From: Priapulus caudatus
Lineage: Eukaryota > Priapulida > Priapulimorpha > Priapulimorphida > Priapulidae
Assembly (NCBI RefSeq): GCF_000485595.1
Contig: NW_014577681.1
Span: forward strand, 70,939-98,364
DNA: 27,426 nt
Direction of reading: 5' to 3'
Shown here: positions 11,601 to 19,999 of the stretch, one piece after another
Position numbering within the stretch: the stretch's first letter is position 1
Layout of the letters: each line of letters begins with the position of its first letter
Notes under the pieces: generated by a model
What the model saw: the letters and a program-made list of their open reading frames with translations, nothing else
What the model was told of the DNA's origin: nothing
The model's database searches: none
Position numbers and translations under genes: made by a program

Positions 11601-14508
11601 GCACACGTGCTTCTCACCCTGCTGCTTCCTACATATACGTCCTGTTACAAAAGCTCGACGTCTTGAGTTAATCAGGAAGGCCAGAATCCTCAGTTCTCCC
11701 AGTATCACACCTTTACCGACTTCACGTCTCGTGCATCTCTCATCACGTATGGAATCATACCCCCCCGGGTGTCGGTGCGGAACTCTCCCCTACGACAACT
11801 CCTACGCCGTGCACGGTGCGTGCGTGCGTGTACTCGTATACCGCAAGGCCTTTCTGAGCAACGACGACTCGACGCTAGCAGCTAACACGACCTATCGCAG
11901 GGGGCGTGTGTATGTGCGCGTGCGTGCGTGCGTGAGTGTGTACCTGTATGCCATGGATCCGGCATGGGGCCACTTCCCCTCGTACCCTGCTGCCTGCAAC
12001 CCAGCCGGCGCCGCCAGCGAGCACAGCATCGGCTCACGGGGGGCGCCACCGTCGGCGATGGGGGGATCAGCAACGAAGGATGAAGACGATGAACGTAACT
12101 GTATGTTGGTGAGATCGGGCAGGGAGCTGCCGGCAGAGAGGGGAATGTAGGATAACGACGAAGTCATCACGGGAGACGTCTGCTCGGAGGAGTGCTCCGA
12201 GTTGTACTCGTAAATGCTGCAACAACAAACAGAGAGCAGGGGGCCCTTCACGACGAGGAAACGTACCGATCGCATGTGGACAACTGAGCACACAAGCATC
12301 CTGAGAGCCAGCCCAACCGGCCGACAGAGTGACCAGCTAGATGTTCTGACCAGCTGGTTGGAAATCCACCCAGCAGCCAGGCAGTCTGATCAGCCGGCCG
12401 GCCACCTATCCAGTATGGCCATTCATGATCAGACAACATGATGAGGCTGCCCTGCTAGATCATGTAGCCTGATTGATGGGTTGGCCATCTACTGAGGATA
12501 GTTATCCATCTAGCGATGGATTACCTCACCAATCAGTCAGCCATCAGAGTTTGACTACATTTATCCAGCAGCCTTTCTGTGCAACCACTGCTGCAGCTAA
12601 TGTGGCAACCTTGAAGGAATTTCTCCCAGTAGGTGATGGTAGTGAAACAACACCAACAATCAATCCAGTGAAATAGCGAAAGCGAGTGAGAGAGAGAGAG
12701 AGAGAACCACAACAGCGATGATGACAGAGGGCTAACGAGTGAAGAGACAGCCACTCTAGCTACACACACACAGTGGAAAAGTGCTGAATAAACATGGCCT
12801 GAACAGTAGCAGAAACAGGAGAGCCAGCAGCGGAATACACCCCGTAGTACCCGTAGCAACAGACTCGTGACAAACGAATGGCAAGGCACACGACTAAATA
12901 AAATCAGCCGGCATCCACAGCATAACTACACTGTGGCACCAGCAATACGTGTAAGTGTAATAAAGCAAATTCAGCCATACTTATTCATAAGAAATTACAC
13001 CGGCAGATTCGGTGACAGGGACTGGCCTCGGGTGACTAACCACTCACCCGCCTCATTAGCGCCAAGACAGCACACTAAAGTAGAACAGTAATCTCACCCC
13101 CTCCCTCTCAAAAGTTAAAAGAAAGTGGACGGTCTGACCAACGCGTGACATACTTAGATCACGTGGTATAGCCAGGTTAATTAGAGTGAAAGTAGAATAA
13201 AAAGGGACGTTTTAGAACAGAAAGAGAGTCGAGAGAGTTGCTTTCGCTAGGTTGTGAGTATGGTTTTGGTCTTTGCGTTGACTTGTTTGCTTGTATGATA
13301 TGTGTCTGTAAACTACTTTGAGTCTACCTTGAGTATGTGTGTAATACCGTCAAAAGACAGAGAAATAAATATACAGGAATAAGATATTGTTCCAGGTTGG
13401 CATACAGGCCAGCTGTGTAAATATAACGCTGGACTAGACAGTGGTAGAAATAGCCAATTACAGACAGTAACGTAGTGCGGACTGACCATAAACAATAGGT
13501 AGGCGTGTCTACCTATGTGAGTATATAACTGCGTGTTCGACTAGAGAGAGAAAGATCGGAAAGAGAGTCAGAGACATTGATTGCAATTCAGACGATATTG
13601 GTCAGAGCCGGCTACTTTCAGCTATAACCTCGTAAGTTAATAGATGTGACTCGCGCACCTCGACTGTAGGCATTCGCCGAGTTATGGGCGGATGCATAGA
13701 TAAGGCTGTCAATTAAAGAGATACCTGAATACGTTCATACAAATCGTTATGTTCTATTATTATCTGCATTCACATAGATGCTAGTAAGGGTGTACTACAC
13801 ACACTCACGCATAACCACTCATTCATACGATCACGGGTAGCAATAGGCTTCCCTATATGTGTATCTGTATAACTGTGTATATATGTGTATAACTACTTTG
13901 AGCTGCTAAACTCTGTTGAGAATTGTGTATGTGTTACCGTCTAGTTAAGGCGACGAACTTGTACTTGACATTTGCCCCCCTAGAGGGATTATATAGTAAT
14001 TATAGTTGTTAGTAAAGGAAAATAGAACTAGCGTTGTACATTACATCTTGTTGCTGTCATACATATCTACGTTCTCTCTACTAATCGTGCTATCTAATGA
14101 TAACCTCTTACATGCACCAACAGTTACAAACCTGTACACTATACGACACGAGCCGCATTACATAAGCGCCATATAGAGAAACAAAGAATCAGACTACACA
14201 GCCACTAAGTAGCGTCAGCAATAATGCGTGTAAGTGACTTATGCCGGGTAGAAGTTGTGATAAACGGCCGCTAGATGGCGCCACAACAATGCATGTAAGA
14301 GGCACACGCTTGAATTACGACAGAGGCACTACACATCTGCTAATGACTAAGAGGCACCAGTAACTAAGTACATAAGCAACGTGTAAGTAGAAGACAGACA
14401 GCAGCTAGAAGGCCCATATGCCGACAGAAGGGTGTACGCAATACAGAGTGCAACATTGTAGAGCAGATGCCATCAACAGAGCGACACACTGAGAGAAGAG
14501 AGAGAGAA

Positions 14509-14573
<65 letters not shown>

Positions 14574-15467
14574 TTGAGAGAGAGAGAAAAAAAAGAGAAA
14601 GAGAGGAAACGAGAAGACGAGAGCGCGAGAGAGAGAGTGAGAAAGAAGAGAGAGGAAAGCAAATACTGATTACATGATTGCCCTGCAACAAAGTCATTCA
14701 TGGCTGGTGGGAGGGAGACAGGGAGATGGCATATGTGTGCATGCCGGCTGATCAAAGGCATGGCGACTAACAATAATTGTAGGTCGGTTACGGGACTATA
14801 CAATTATTTCTGATGAACACCACAAACAGCTACGTACAGTCAAACCTGTGCTAGCAACCACCTCTATAGAATAGATACCTGTCTATAAAGGACGCACTTT
14901 TGCTGTTTATCTGAGAGGTAATTATACAGTTCAACCACCTCTACAAAATAGACTCTGTATATAAAGAACAACCAGTATATACATGTTGACTGTACGCTAC
15001 AACCCTGGTGTAATTTTGGTGTGGGGGGGGGGGATCTAACCATCATTTCATGGTTAGGTATGAACAAACAAAAGTTAATTACTATTTTTCAGCCTTATAC
15101 ATATGACATTTATCTTATGACACGTGCAGAACAAAATGATATACATGTAATCAACTATTAAAATCTATCATTTTAATTTAGAATGGTTTAATAGGATTTT
15201 GGTGGCAAACATTTTTTCCAGAAGTTTCAGAGAAAAATCCACTTTTCTGTAGACGTTTTAGATTTCTGCGACTCAATGATTAGCAAGGTGCCTAACAGTC
15301 ATATAGAAGTTTTGTATTCATTTCCAATCGGTTAAATGTTAACCTTTACAAGTTTTCCATCTGTGTATTTTACCCGATATTACTTTCAGTACCGGAAAAT
15401 GATCAGCTGTCATGAAAAATGCTTAATAGCGACAGACTATGCACACACGCACGCAGGCATGCACACA

Positions 15468-15503
<36 letters not shown>

Positions 15504-15577
15504 CAGCACGCACGCATGCTAAATTCTGCTGTGTTCCCCTCTCTCTCTTCTCTCTCTCTCTCTCTCTCTCTTCTTCT

Positions 15578-15664
<87 letters not shown>

Positions 15665-16532
15665 TCTCTCTCTCTCACTAATACTAACTTTATTCCAGGC
15701 ACTTCACATGACTTGGACCGTGGCTGCGGCGGTAGTGAGATGAACTGGTAAGGCTGAAATTAAACAATCATAAATTTTATTCTCGACATGCCCAGGGTTG
15801 CTCTCAACTCAACATTCTACAGCATGCCGAATACTGGTAGAAAGGTGGCAAAACAAAATGATTAGCTTTACCAGTTACTAATATTTACTCAAGTGTGCCA
15901 ATACTCTGCGAAATCAAAACCTCCATAGAGTACAGAGAAATGCATAACAATCTGATTCGGCAGGAAACACGAACAGTAAATTTATCACGTTTGAATGCAG
16001 AATAAAATTCGAAAAATTATTACAGCTATTCGAGAACATCTCTATATGTTGTACGTAATATTATGATTCATATGGTATTATGTTAACCAATAGGCAGAAT
16101 GTAATATTGATCTTCATATAGCAGGGTTTCTTATACATAATAGGCACAATGGAGCACCACCGTTGTTATATTTAACATCGCCGTTGTGAAAATGTTCTTG
16201 AGACATTCAAATTTTTACAATTTTGCTGGGGGAGACCCCTGAGTTCCCCCTCTCCCCCCCCCCGCGTTCGCCTGCAGCCTTTGAATCCATCATGCACGTT
16301 TTTCCCCAAACTGGCCATTACCTCCTTTGTCTAATATTCCCTCAAAAGAAACCCTGTATAGTATGTAATAATGATGTTTACATAGTAGATAATAATGGTC
16401 TATATATGGTATGTAATATTAATCTCTATACAGTATGGAATAATAATCTTCATATAGTACACGTAATAAAAATGCAGTAGACCTTGCGTGGCTCCCACAA
16501 CATAGGGTACAGGTTGTTCATCGAATCTCCAA
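5489..16532 (-). CDS. CRTC: CREB-regulated transcription coactivator (CRTC/TORC), spliced, 5'-partial
   Basis: CRTC proteins are cytosol-nucleus shuttling coactivators. SIK/AMPK kinases hold them in the cytoplasm bound to 14-3-3; calcineurin dephosphorylation lets them enter the nucleus and join CREB bZIP dimers and CBP/p300 on CRE promoters. I assembled nine minus-strand exons, 1598 coding bases, whose phases agree at every junction and give 531 residues plus a stop. Family landmarks occur in the expected order: WEPRK, RSKSCEVPGIN, GSSLPDLTNIQ, RRQQSPQLPDSP, PMDMTLHTMVGIMDQQ, a Q6 run, ARQTNDLGHQLEQFNM, IPDIII and FDPDFLPNLEVDQLDLQML. Human CRTC1 is about 634 residues; here the part from the WEPRK block onward is roughly 120 residues longer than its human counterpart, mainly because of a Tyr-Gln repeat region. 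The N-terminal CREB-binding domain and the main SIK site (NSDSALH region) are missing. The family call is very secure; exact boundaries are inferred from splice consensus, not transcripts. Confidence 0.93.
6008..6092 (-). CDS. CRTC: CRTC exon with the IPDIII (PxIxIT-like) block
   Basis: The acceptor is TATCATCCACAG and the donor is ATAG-GTATAC. It enters in phase 0 and ends with one base (G). The end reads NNNTIPDIII, matching the GIPNIIL block that precedes the activation domain in vertebrate CRTCs. The trailing G plus AT from the last exon makes Asp. The rest of the exon (VLQNGSVNSVRGCTMQSQ) is not conserved. Confidence 0.88.
6386..6457 (-). CDS. CRTC: CRTC small exon (24 codons)
   Basis: The acceptor is ACTTGTTTCAG and the donor is CAA-GTATGT; the length is 72 bases, phase 0 at both ends. 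It encodes EQTSRSKHPSSSSQHTGQYS then QPLQ, which fits the serine-rich ENAISSSSLYSPG...NYSQ stretch following the same block in human CRTC1. Because the exon is phase-neutral, skipping it would leave the frame intact. Confidence 0.83.
6674..6877 (-). CDS. CRTC: CRTC exon with the HQLEQFNM block
   Basis: The acceptor is TTTCTCTCACCAG and the donor is ATG-GTAAGC. The exon has 68 codons in phase 0. It begins ASMAYRSPQSPE, passes through a Pro/Ser/Gly-rich segment, and ends LARQTNDLGHQLEQFNM. Human CRTC1 has AARQANALSHQLEQFNM at the same place, the clearest single family match in the window. The donor falls exactly after the shared Met. Confidence 0.96.
7010..7200. mobile_element. Remnant related to the 14837-14992 MITE
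   Basis: ACAGTCGAACCTGTGTTTGC resembles the left end of the 14.8 kb element (ACAGTCAAACCTGTGCTAGC). CTGTCTATAAA followed by a CTTTTGGTG-type segment is also shared. The right terminus is not clear, so it looks decayed. It lies in the intron upstream of the 6877-6674 exon. Confidence 0.5.
7335..7904 (-). CDS. CRTC: CRTC large central exon: Q-run and Tyr-Gln decapeptide repeats
   Basis: This exon has 190 codons, phase 0 at both ends. The acceptor is GCACACAG after a T/C-rich tract and the donor is GCG-GTATGT. Residues 1-19 (YTIPMDMTLHTMVGIMDQQ) match human ITQAVAMDALSLEQQ. Residues 57-62 are a Q6 run encoded by CAG. Residues 91-160 are seven consecutive 10-residue units each ending in Tyr-(Ala/Ser/Thr)-Gln, typically SPGATYSQ. 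The remainder is Pro/Ser/Gln-rich low complexity, as in the Q-rich part of vertebrate CRTCs. Reading beyond the donor continues open for a few codons but leaves the CRTC match. Confidence 0.93.
7976..8175. repeat. Intronic degenerate tandem repeat
   Basis: Seven or more copies of a unit resembling GAGCATGCTATAAGAGCAC with a half-unit AATTGTAAGA variant. It lies in the CRTC intron about 70 bases from the acceptor of the 7904-7335 exon and gives a long but non-coding extension of that exon's open frame. Confidence 0.7.
8373..8970. mobile_element. Non-autonomous element with AAGGGAT inverted termini and TA flanks
   Basis: It starts AAGGGATCATTTACTCTGGG and ends CTAGTCTAGTATCCCTT, with TA on each side (8371-8372 and 8971-8972). 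Internal segments are also inverted: CTGAAAAGTTGCGCA near 8540 against TGCGCAACTTTTTCAG near 8786, and AGCCAAGGGCTACAGAC against AGCCCTTGGTCTGTAAC. So it is a long imperfect fold-back of 598 bases. No transposase frame is present. The TA target suggests Tc1/mariner-type mobilisation. Confidence 0.7.
8971..9842. other. CRTC intron, no element defined
   Basis: AT-rich intron. A short imperfect inverted pair built on CAGGGCTGATTTT and AAAATTAGCCAGCCCT sits at about 9528-9600. The 70-codon plus-strand open frame at 9364-9576 shows no recognisable domain. Confidence 0.5.
9843..9942 (-). CDS. CRTC: CRTC exon with the RRQQSPQL block
   Basis: The exon encodes RSPTGSNSPLSRSPTVP, then RRQQSPQLPDSPHNNAQ, and ends on the strong donor CAG-GTAAGC. 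It aligns with human ARRQQASPTLSPLSPITQ, a proline-directed serine-rich region. The acceptor is a tandem TAGCAG, so splicing three bases earlier (exon start 9945) would add one serine and keep the frame. In both cases the two bases AG from the upstream exon complete the first codon. Confidence 0.9.
10451..10646. mobile_element. 196-bp MITE, TA-flanked
   Basis: It starts AAGCCCGGAGCACACGTGAG and ends CACGTGTGCGCCGGGCTT; the inverted similarity extends through TTATTTTACTCAA. TA flanks both ends. Inside, a segment of about 66 bases containing TTTTCGTTGAGTAATTT occurs twice. It lies in the CRTC intron between the 12216-11944 and 9942-9843 exons. Confidence 0.8.
10831..11190. mobile_element. hAT-like remnant
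   Basis: It begins CAGGGGTAGAAATTAAC, close to the terminus of the 16604-16985 element (CAGGGGTAGAAATAAG on its right end). Inside, GGGAGTCCGCAG and similar GGAGT(C/A) motifs recur in both orientations. No matching right terminus was found, so the right boundary is approximate. Confidence 0.5.
11191..11943. other. CRTC intron, nothing recognised
   Basis: Moderate-complexity sequence. Overlapping open frames on both strands around 11472-11940 match no family I recognise. A GCGTGCGTGC microsatellite stretch lies at about 11818-11935, just past the exon donor. Confidence 0.4.
11944..12216 (-). CDS. CRTC: CRTC exon with the SLPDLTN block
   Basis: The acceptor is TTTGTTGTTGCAG, and the donor is ACAG followed by GTACAC. 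The exon starts with one base completing Asn, carries 90 full codons and ends with AG. The segment SAGSSLPDLTNIQ matches the GGSLPDLTNIHF core of human CRTC1. A serine run (LRSSSSSF) follows, then a Gly/Pro/Ala-rich stretch up to GSMAY. The last 60 or so residues are not conserved, so an earlier donor is possible, but the chosen one keeps phase with the next exon. Confidence 0.9.
12300..12550. repeat. Decayed minisatellite with CAGCTGG/CAGCCGG motifs
   Basis: Units resembling GACCAGCTGGTTGGAAATCC, GATCAGCCGGCCGGCCACC and TTGGCCATCTACTGAGGATA recur with strong divergence in the CRTC intron. Open frames across it on both strands are incidental. Confidence 0.5.
12551..14480. other. Large CRTC intron; diffuse repeats only
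   Basis: No exon-like block was recognised. A segment with AACTACTTTGAG followed after some 30 bases by a TGTGTRTTACCGTC-like motif occurs at about 13311-13352 and again at 13889-13952, which may be a decayed duplicated or LTR-like sequence. The rest is AT-rich and unassigned. Confidence 0.4.
14485..14660. repeat. GA microsatellite
   Basis: A perfect AG/GA run covers about 14512-14570, with imperfect GA-rich sequence on both sides. It is a CU run in the CRTC transcript. Confidence 0.95.
14837..14992. mobile_element. 156-bp MITE, Tc1/mariner-pogo type
   Basis: It starts CAGTCAAACCTGTGCTAGC and ends ACATGTTGACTG, giving a perfect 7-base terminal repeat CAGTCAA, with TA on both sides. The end sequence and the phrase CCTGTCTATAAAGGAC are typical of pogo/Tigger-type small elements in invertebrate genomes. 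CTATAGAATAG / CTACAAAATAGA internal repeats are present. No transposase. Confidence 0.75.
15440..15520. repeat. (GCAC)n microsatellite
   Basis: CACG/GCAC tetranucleotide repeats in the CRTC intron, immediately left of a CT run. Confidence 0.9.
15537..15678. repeat. CT microsatellite next to a CRTC splice donor
   Basis: A CT run with a short TTC interruption; the perfect part covers about 15580-15658. In the transcript it is a GA run starting about ten bases after the donor of the 15753-15689 exon. Confidence 0.95.
15689..15753 (-). CDS. CRTC: CRTC exon with the SKSCEVPGI block
   Basis: The acceptor is TTTAATTTCAG, after which the exon reads PYQFISLPPQPRSKSCEVPGI and ends with two bases (AA). 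Joined to the C that opens the next exon they make AAC, Asn, giving CEVPGIN-IYEY against human CEVPGINIF. This is one of the best conserved CRTC stretches. The donor is AAA then GTTAGT. A second in-frame acceptor nine bases downstream (TTACCAG) would drop Pro-Tyr-Gln. A long GA repeat in the transcript starts about ten bases after the donor. Confidence 0.93.
15754..16352. other. CRTC intron
   Basis: AT-rich intron between the 16532-16483 and 15753-15689 exons; a C-rich tract (CCCCTCTCCCCCCCCCCGCG) lies at about 16247-16266. No further exon seen. Confidence 0.5.
16353..16474. repeat. AT-rich tandem repeat next to a CRTC exon
   Basis: Four or five copies of a unit of about 28-30 bases resembling TATAGTATGTAATAATAATC. 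Related single units appear at about 16050-16130. It abuts the donor side of the 16532-16483 exon. Confidence 0.7.
16483..16532 (-). CDS. CRTC: CRTC exon, first one found (WEPRK block)
   Basis: The acceptor is a T-rich tract ending in TTTCAG, and the donor is AAG followed by GTCTAC. The exon enters with two bases of a split codon and then encodes GDSMNNLYPMLWEPRK, ending in phase 0. Human CRTC1 has QAWDTKK just before the RPKSCEVPG block, which aligns with MLWEPRK here. This exon is short and weakly conserved alone; the call rests on that match and on the phase-0 join to the next exon. An AT-rich tandem repeat begins about ten bases beyond the donor, inside the intron. Confidence 0.78.
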
Positions 16533-16593
16533 CTGAAACCATAAAAACGAAGAGTATGAAAACACTTTGCCAACCCGCTGACGTATTCCAGAT

Positions 16594-16991
16594 GTATGCA
16601 TGCCAGGGGTCGAAATAAGCGATGGTCCGATGGTCCGGGGCCATCAAATAATCAGGAGGACCATCAGATTTCCAAAGTCAATGGTCCGCCGAACCATTGA
16701 ATATTTTGGTCCCATATTACGGTAATTTTCTTTGAAGTTTCCATGTTCCAATATACTATTAAAGTGAATAAACAATTACTGTATCGTTTGATACATTCAT
16801 TGTAGGTGAATAATTAAACCATTTTATCATCATGTAAATTCTCTTTCTTACGCGTGCATGCTGCATTACTTTTAGAGAACAATTTGAAATTTAGGAGAAC
16901 CATCTAAAATTTAGGAGGAGCATCTAAATTTCAAACTAGATGGTCCTGTGGACCATCTCTTTTTTTCTCCTTATTTCTACCCCTGCATACA
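16594..16991. mobile_element. hAT-like MITE
   Basis: The termini are CAGGGGTCGAAATAAG at 16604 and CTTATTTCTACCCCTG ending at 16985; the CAGGGGT start is characteristic of hAT elements. The inverted similarity extends outwards to GTATGCA, so no clean 8-bp duplication can be read. Subterminal GATGGTCC and GGACCATC copies are also inverted. No transposase. Confidence 0.7.
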
Positions 16992-17097
16992 TTCACAAAT
17001 ATAGTGCGTGACTATGGGTAGTAGTAGTAGTATACAAATAGAGAGATTATAACTACGGAGCTACTTGGGAGATATTGAGTGAGAGCTGATTAAAGAG

Positions 17098-17280
17098 ATA
17101 CATAAAAACAATGTAAGTAACATGTTACAATTACATAGAGACATTACATTTATAGAGATAGCTTACAATTACACAGATAGCTTACATTTATAAAGATAGC
17201 TTACACTTCTAAGAAACAAGTTACAATTACACAGAGATGTTACATTTATAGAGATAGCTTACAATTGCACAGATAGCTAA
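17098..17280. repeat. Tandem repeat array, left part
   Basis: About ten copies of a roughly 18-22-base unit, alternating AGATAGCTTACATTTATAGA and TTACAATTACACAGATAGC. The array resumes after the transposon at 18346. Confidence 0.85.
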
Positions 17281-18342
17281 TGGCCCAGTCACACATACAC
17301 GACGCACGGCCCGCGCACTGAAAAATTTGCAATTTTGGCCAGTGCGTTGTCTTTCGCTGGGTGTGCGTCAGCATTAGTTACTCGTTCGTCGAGCGCGCTG
17401 GACCAAGGCTATGCATTCGTTGTCATTCGCTGTGTGCGTCGAGATTTTTGTGCATGCACAAAAATGTGCGCGGAGCTCGACGCATGAATGTACACGTGAG
17501 AAGGACGCCAGACACGCGCAGAGTGCGCTGGACCAACACCAGACACACGCGGAGCACACGCTGGGTATTTTTTGTATGTTCGTCCACAGGGATTTGAAGC
17601 GTTTCAATAAAATATAATGCTAACTAAATACGAAATCTATTTACTACCAAATTCTTAATGTTTCTATACTCTCTTTCACCTATTATTGCCGACAGTTTCC
17701 TGCCAATTCCGTCCAAATCCTACGTGCAACCATATACGCTGCAGGCGCCATTGCTCTCGCGGCTCCACTGTTGCCCGCTTACACTAATATATATAGCAGG
17801 TAGGAAAGCGGGATCGCAAAATTCACCAAGTCCATGTCATCAGGAGAAGGAGAAAAAGAAGAGGTCAACGGAGGTTCTGGGTCCGACCGTAGATCGGTAG
17901 GCGACAACAGTTTGGCCTTTATGACCAGCTACTTGTTGAGCTCCGTAACGAAGACCATGCAGCCTTCAAGAACTTCATGTGGATGCCCCCCCGAGATGTT
18001 CGACGAGCTGCTAACCAGAATGGTTCCGAGGATCACCAAGCAGAATGCAACCTACATAGAGGCCCTCGACCCTGGCCTGAAGCTTGCCCTCACTCTGCGG
18101 CATCTTGCCTCTTCGTTGAATTTTTTGGATTCGTTGGATTTTTTAACATGTGCGCCCTGTATACGCTCTGTATGCACCCTGTATACGTGCAGCGCGCTAG
18201 CAACACGCTGTCCATTCGTTGTCAACTCGCTAGCTTCTCCCAAATCCTGACAAAAGTTGGGCGCACAACGACGCACTGATCTTATTTTCCATTTTTTGAT
18301 TAATTTTCAATGCGCGGGGCCGTGCGTCGCGTATGTGTGACT
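17281..18342. mobile_element. Decayed PIF/Harbinger transposon
   Basis: The inverted ends share AGTCACACATACACGACGCA followed by CGGCCC-GCGCAYTGAAAA. The insertion falls at a TTA/TAA site, the PIF/Harbinger target: TAA precedes at 17278-17280 and TTA follows at 18343-18345. The left end has six extra bases (TGGCCC) not seen at the right. A transposase fragment lies inside (17834-18130). The element splits a tandem repeat array present on both sides, showing it arrived later. Confidence 0.8.
17834..18130 (+). pseudogene. Truncated, frameshifted Harbinger-type transposase fragment
   Basis: One frame carries YDQLLVELRNEDHAAFKNF then MWMPP; a shift at a seven-C run (17986-17992) moves the reading to PPEMFDELLTRMVPRITKQ and then LDPGLKLALTLRHLASS. 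This resembles the N-terminal region of HARBI1/PIF transposases, where a (P/S)xxFDELL..V.P.I.K motif precedes PGxxLAxTLRxLA. After that the similarity stops and the DDE catalytic domain is absent, so it cannot be active. The start of the fragment is not defined. Confidence 0.75.
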
Positions 18343-18345
18343 TTA

Positions 18346-18425
18346 CGAATACATAGATAGCTTACATTTATAGAGAAACATTACATTTATAGGGAGAGGT
18401 AACAGTAACAGAAACAGTTTACAAG
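18346..18425. repeat. Tandem repeat array, right part
   Basis: AGATAGCTTACATTTATAG units continue after the Harbinger element, matching the array at 17098-17280. Confidence 0.75.
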
Positions 18426-19340
18426 TAGAGAAGGATTTTATAATCACAAATTATATATTGTATATATATGGTATTTAACAATTACAGGATAATATTAAGA
18501 TTTAGTATAGTCGTACTGTGATAAAACAGTATTGATACTTTATTTTTATATTTTGATTTATGAATATAACCTCAGCTAACAATTACAGAGCTAGCTTCTG
18601 ATTGTTCACGTTCACCGAGAAAGATGTGTGGTTGCCTATTCTATTGCGATCTAGTTTCATCTGTTACAGAGGGTTTACTCTTACAGATGGTACTTCACAG
18701 AGGGTTCTCTTCTTATTCAATCATCAGCTAAATCCTTACAACATAATTCTTGCAAGTATTGTATGCCACGCACTGCGTGAGAGATATTAGATACACAGAA
18801 GACCCATATTACGCTGCTGGGGTTCTAACTGATTTTAATAGATAACATTGCTTCAGGTATAACTAAATTCCTCAGTACAGTAATAACGTCATTCGATGAT
18901 TCACCGTGAGAAGGGCAGATTCACTGTGAGAATGGTAGAGGGTCAACTTTTCTACTATAGCAGTACTGTGGACAACAGTAGTTTGCTGTTGTTTGTGTGC
19001 ATGGTGCCCAGTGAATAACAGCTTGTTTGTTTGAACACTATCTACCTCGTCGAAATCGCGTAGACTAAAAATATTCTGTAGTTTTTTTTAATACTATATT
19101 TGTGTTGAGCAAAGCGGGAAGCAGTGTAAGATACTGCCTTTATATGCAATCATAAGATGCTGGGTTTTGCTGCTACAAACAAAAAATCGTGTAAGGAGTG
19201 GCTCCAGTATAAGTGATAAAATAATAACAGTCCTTCACTCCCGAGTGAATAAAAAACAAATTAATTTTAATCACTTCTGGAGCTAAGCTGAACTAGGAAG
19301 ACTACGGCACAACTAGTCAACGACGTATTATTGTGCATAA
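18426..19340. other. AT-rich unassigned sequence with one small hairpin
   Basis: No exon seen. An imperfect inverted pair, GGCTCCAGTATAAGTGATA at about 19200 and AATCACTTCTGGAGC at about 19268, may be a small decayed fold-back. Confidence 0.4.
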
Positions 19341-19630
19341 TCTAGTCAGACTAAGATGGAATTCTGATACTCTAGCCAGATTAAGATGCACTGCTGATGA
19401 TGCACTAGAATGGTCAGCCAACTACATGGACACGCTAGAATGCAGTGCCAACAATGCAGCTGCACTGCTAACGGTGCAGCCAGATTGGGAGACATTGGGC
19501 AAGATGCAACTAGCCTAGTATACACCAAAAATGACACGGGTAGACCAAGACTCACTGCAAACGGTGCAGTTAGACTGATATGCGCTGCTAATGATAAAGC
19601 CAAGCTAGGATGCATTCCTGGTGATCCCGT
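19341..19630. repeat. Decayed minisatellite of about 33 bases
   Basis: Units resembling GCACTGCTAATGATGCAGCC followed by AGACTAGGAT recur eight to nine times with many substitutions. It keeps frames open on both strands without coding similarity. Confidence 0.65.
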
Positions 19631-19911
19631 CAGTGATGCACCGCCTATGATGCAACATTCTCGAACTCTGACTGAAAGCTCTCCAACCGTCCAAGCAGTT
19701 TTTTCACACACAAAAAAACAAGACATCAACCCAATTTTTTTTCCTCTCATGCAAAATATGCACATCGTTGTCTAGAGCAACGCATACCCGAGCATTTGTA
19801 TTTCTCTTCAACAGCACATCACGCGTAATCAACAATGCTTCCAAACGAATTCTGCAGCCGTTCATTGCACCCCTCCCCAATAAGCCAGTTGGTAGTTAGC
19901 CAAGGGTTGGG

Positions 19912-19934
19912 TGACGTCACAGGTCACCGGGTCA
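19912..19934. promoter_or_regulatory. Consensus CRE octamer beside nuclear-receptor half-sites
   Basis: TGACGTCA at 19912-19919 is a full palindromic CREB/ATF site. AGGTCA (19921-19926) and GGGTCA (19929-19934) follow, spaced by two bases as in a DR2 arrangement. These are motif matches only. Confidence 0.35.
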
Positions 19935-19999
19935 TTTGTGGCAAAAATCGATGAAATGTCGAGTGCCGCGTGCGCTCTCCGATCAGTACGTATATGTAC

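Noticed and set aside
14405-14803. Ser-Leu-rich open frames over the GA microsatellite, and similar frames at 15336-15751.
   Set aside because: They are dinucleotide repeat translations with no family similarity.
15699-15747. A plus-strand exon: TACTAAC branch site, CT tract, TTCCAG acceptor and CTG-GTAAGG donor around 49 bases.
   Set aside because: The same bases on the minus strand encode the conserved CRTC block SKSCEVPGI with matching phases. The plus-strand signals come from the CT microsatellite and chance.
19480-19520. Minus-strand LPNVSQ resembling the CRTC GGSLPNVNQ block.
   Set aside because: It falls in a decayed 33-base minisatellite, and the surrounding residues do not match.
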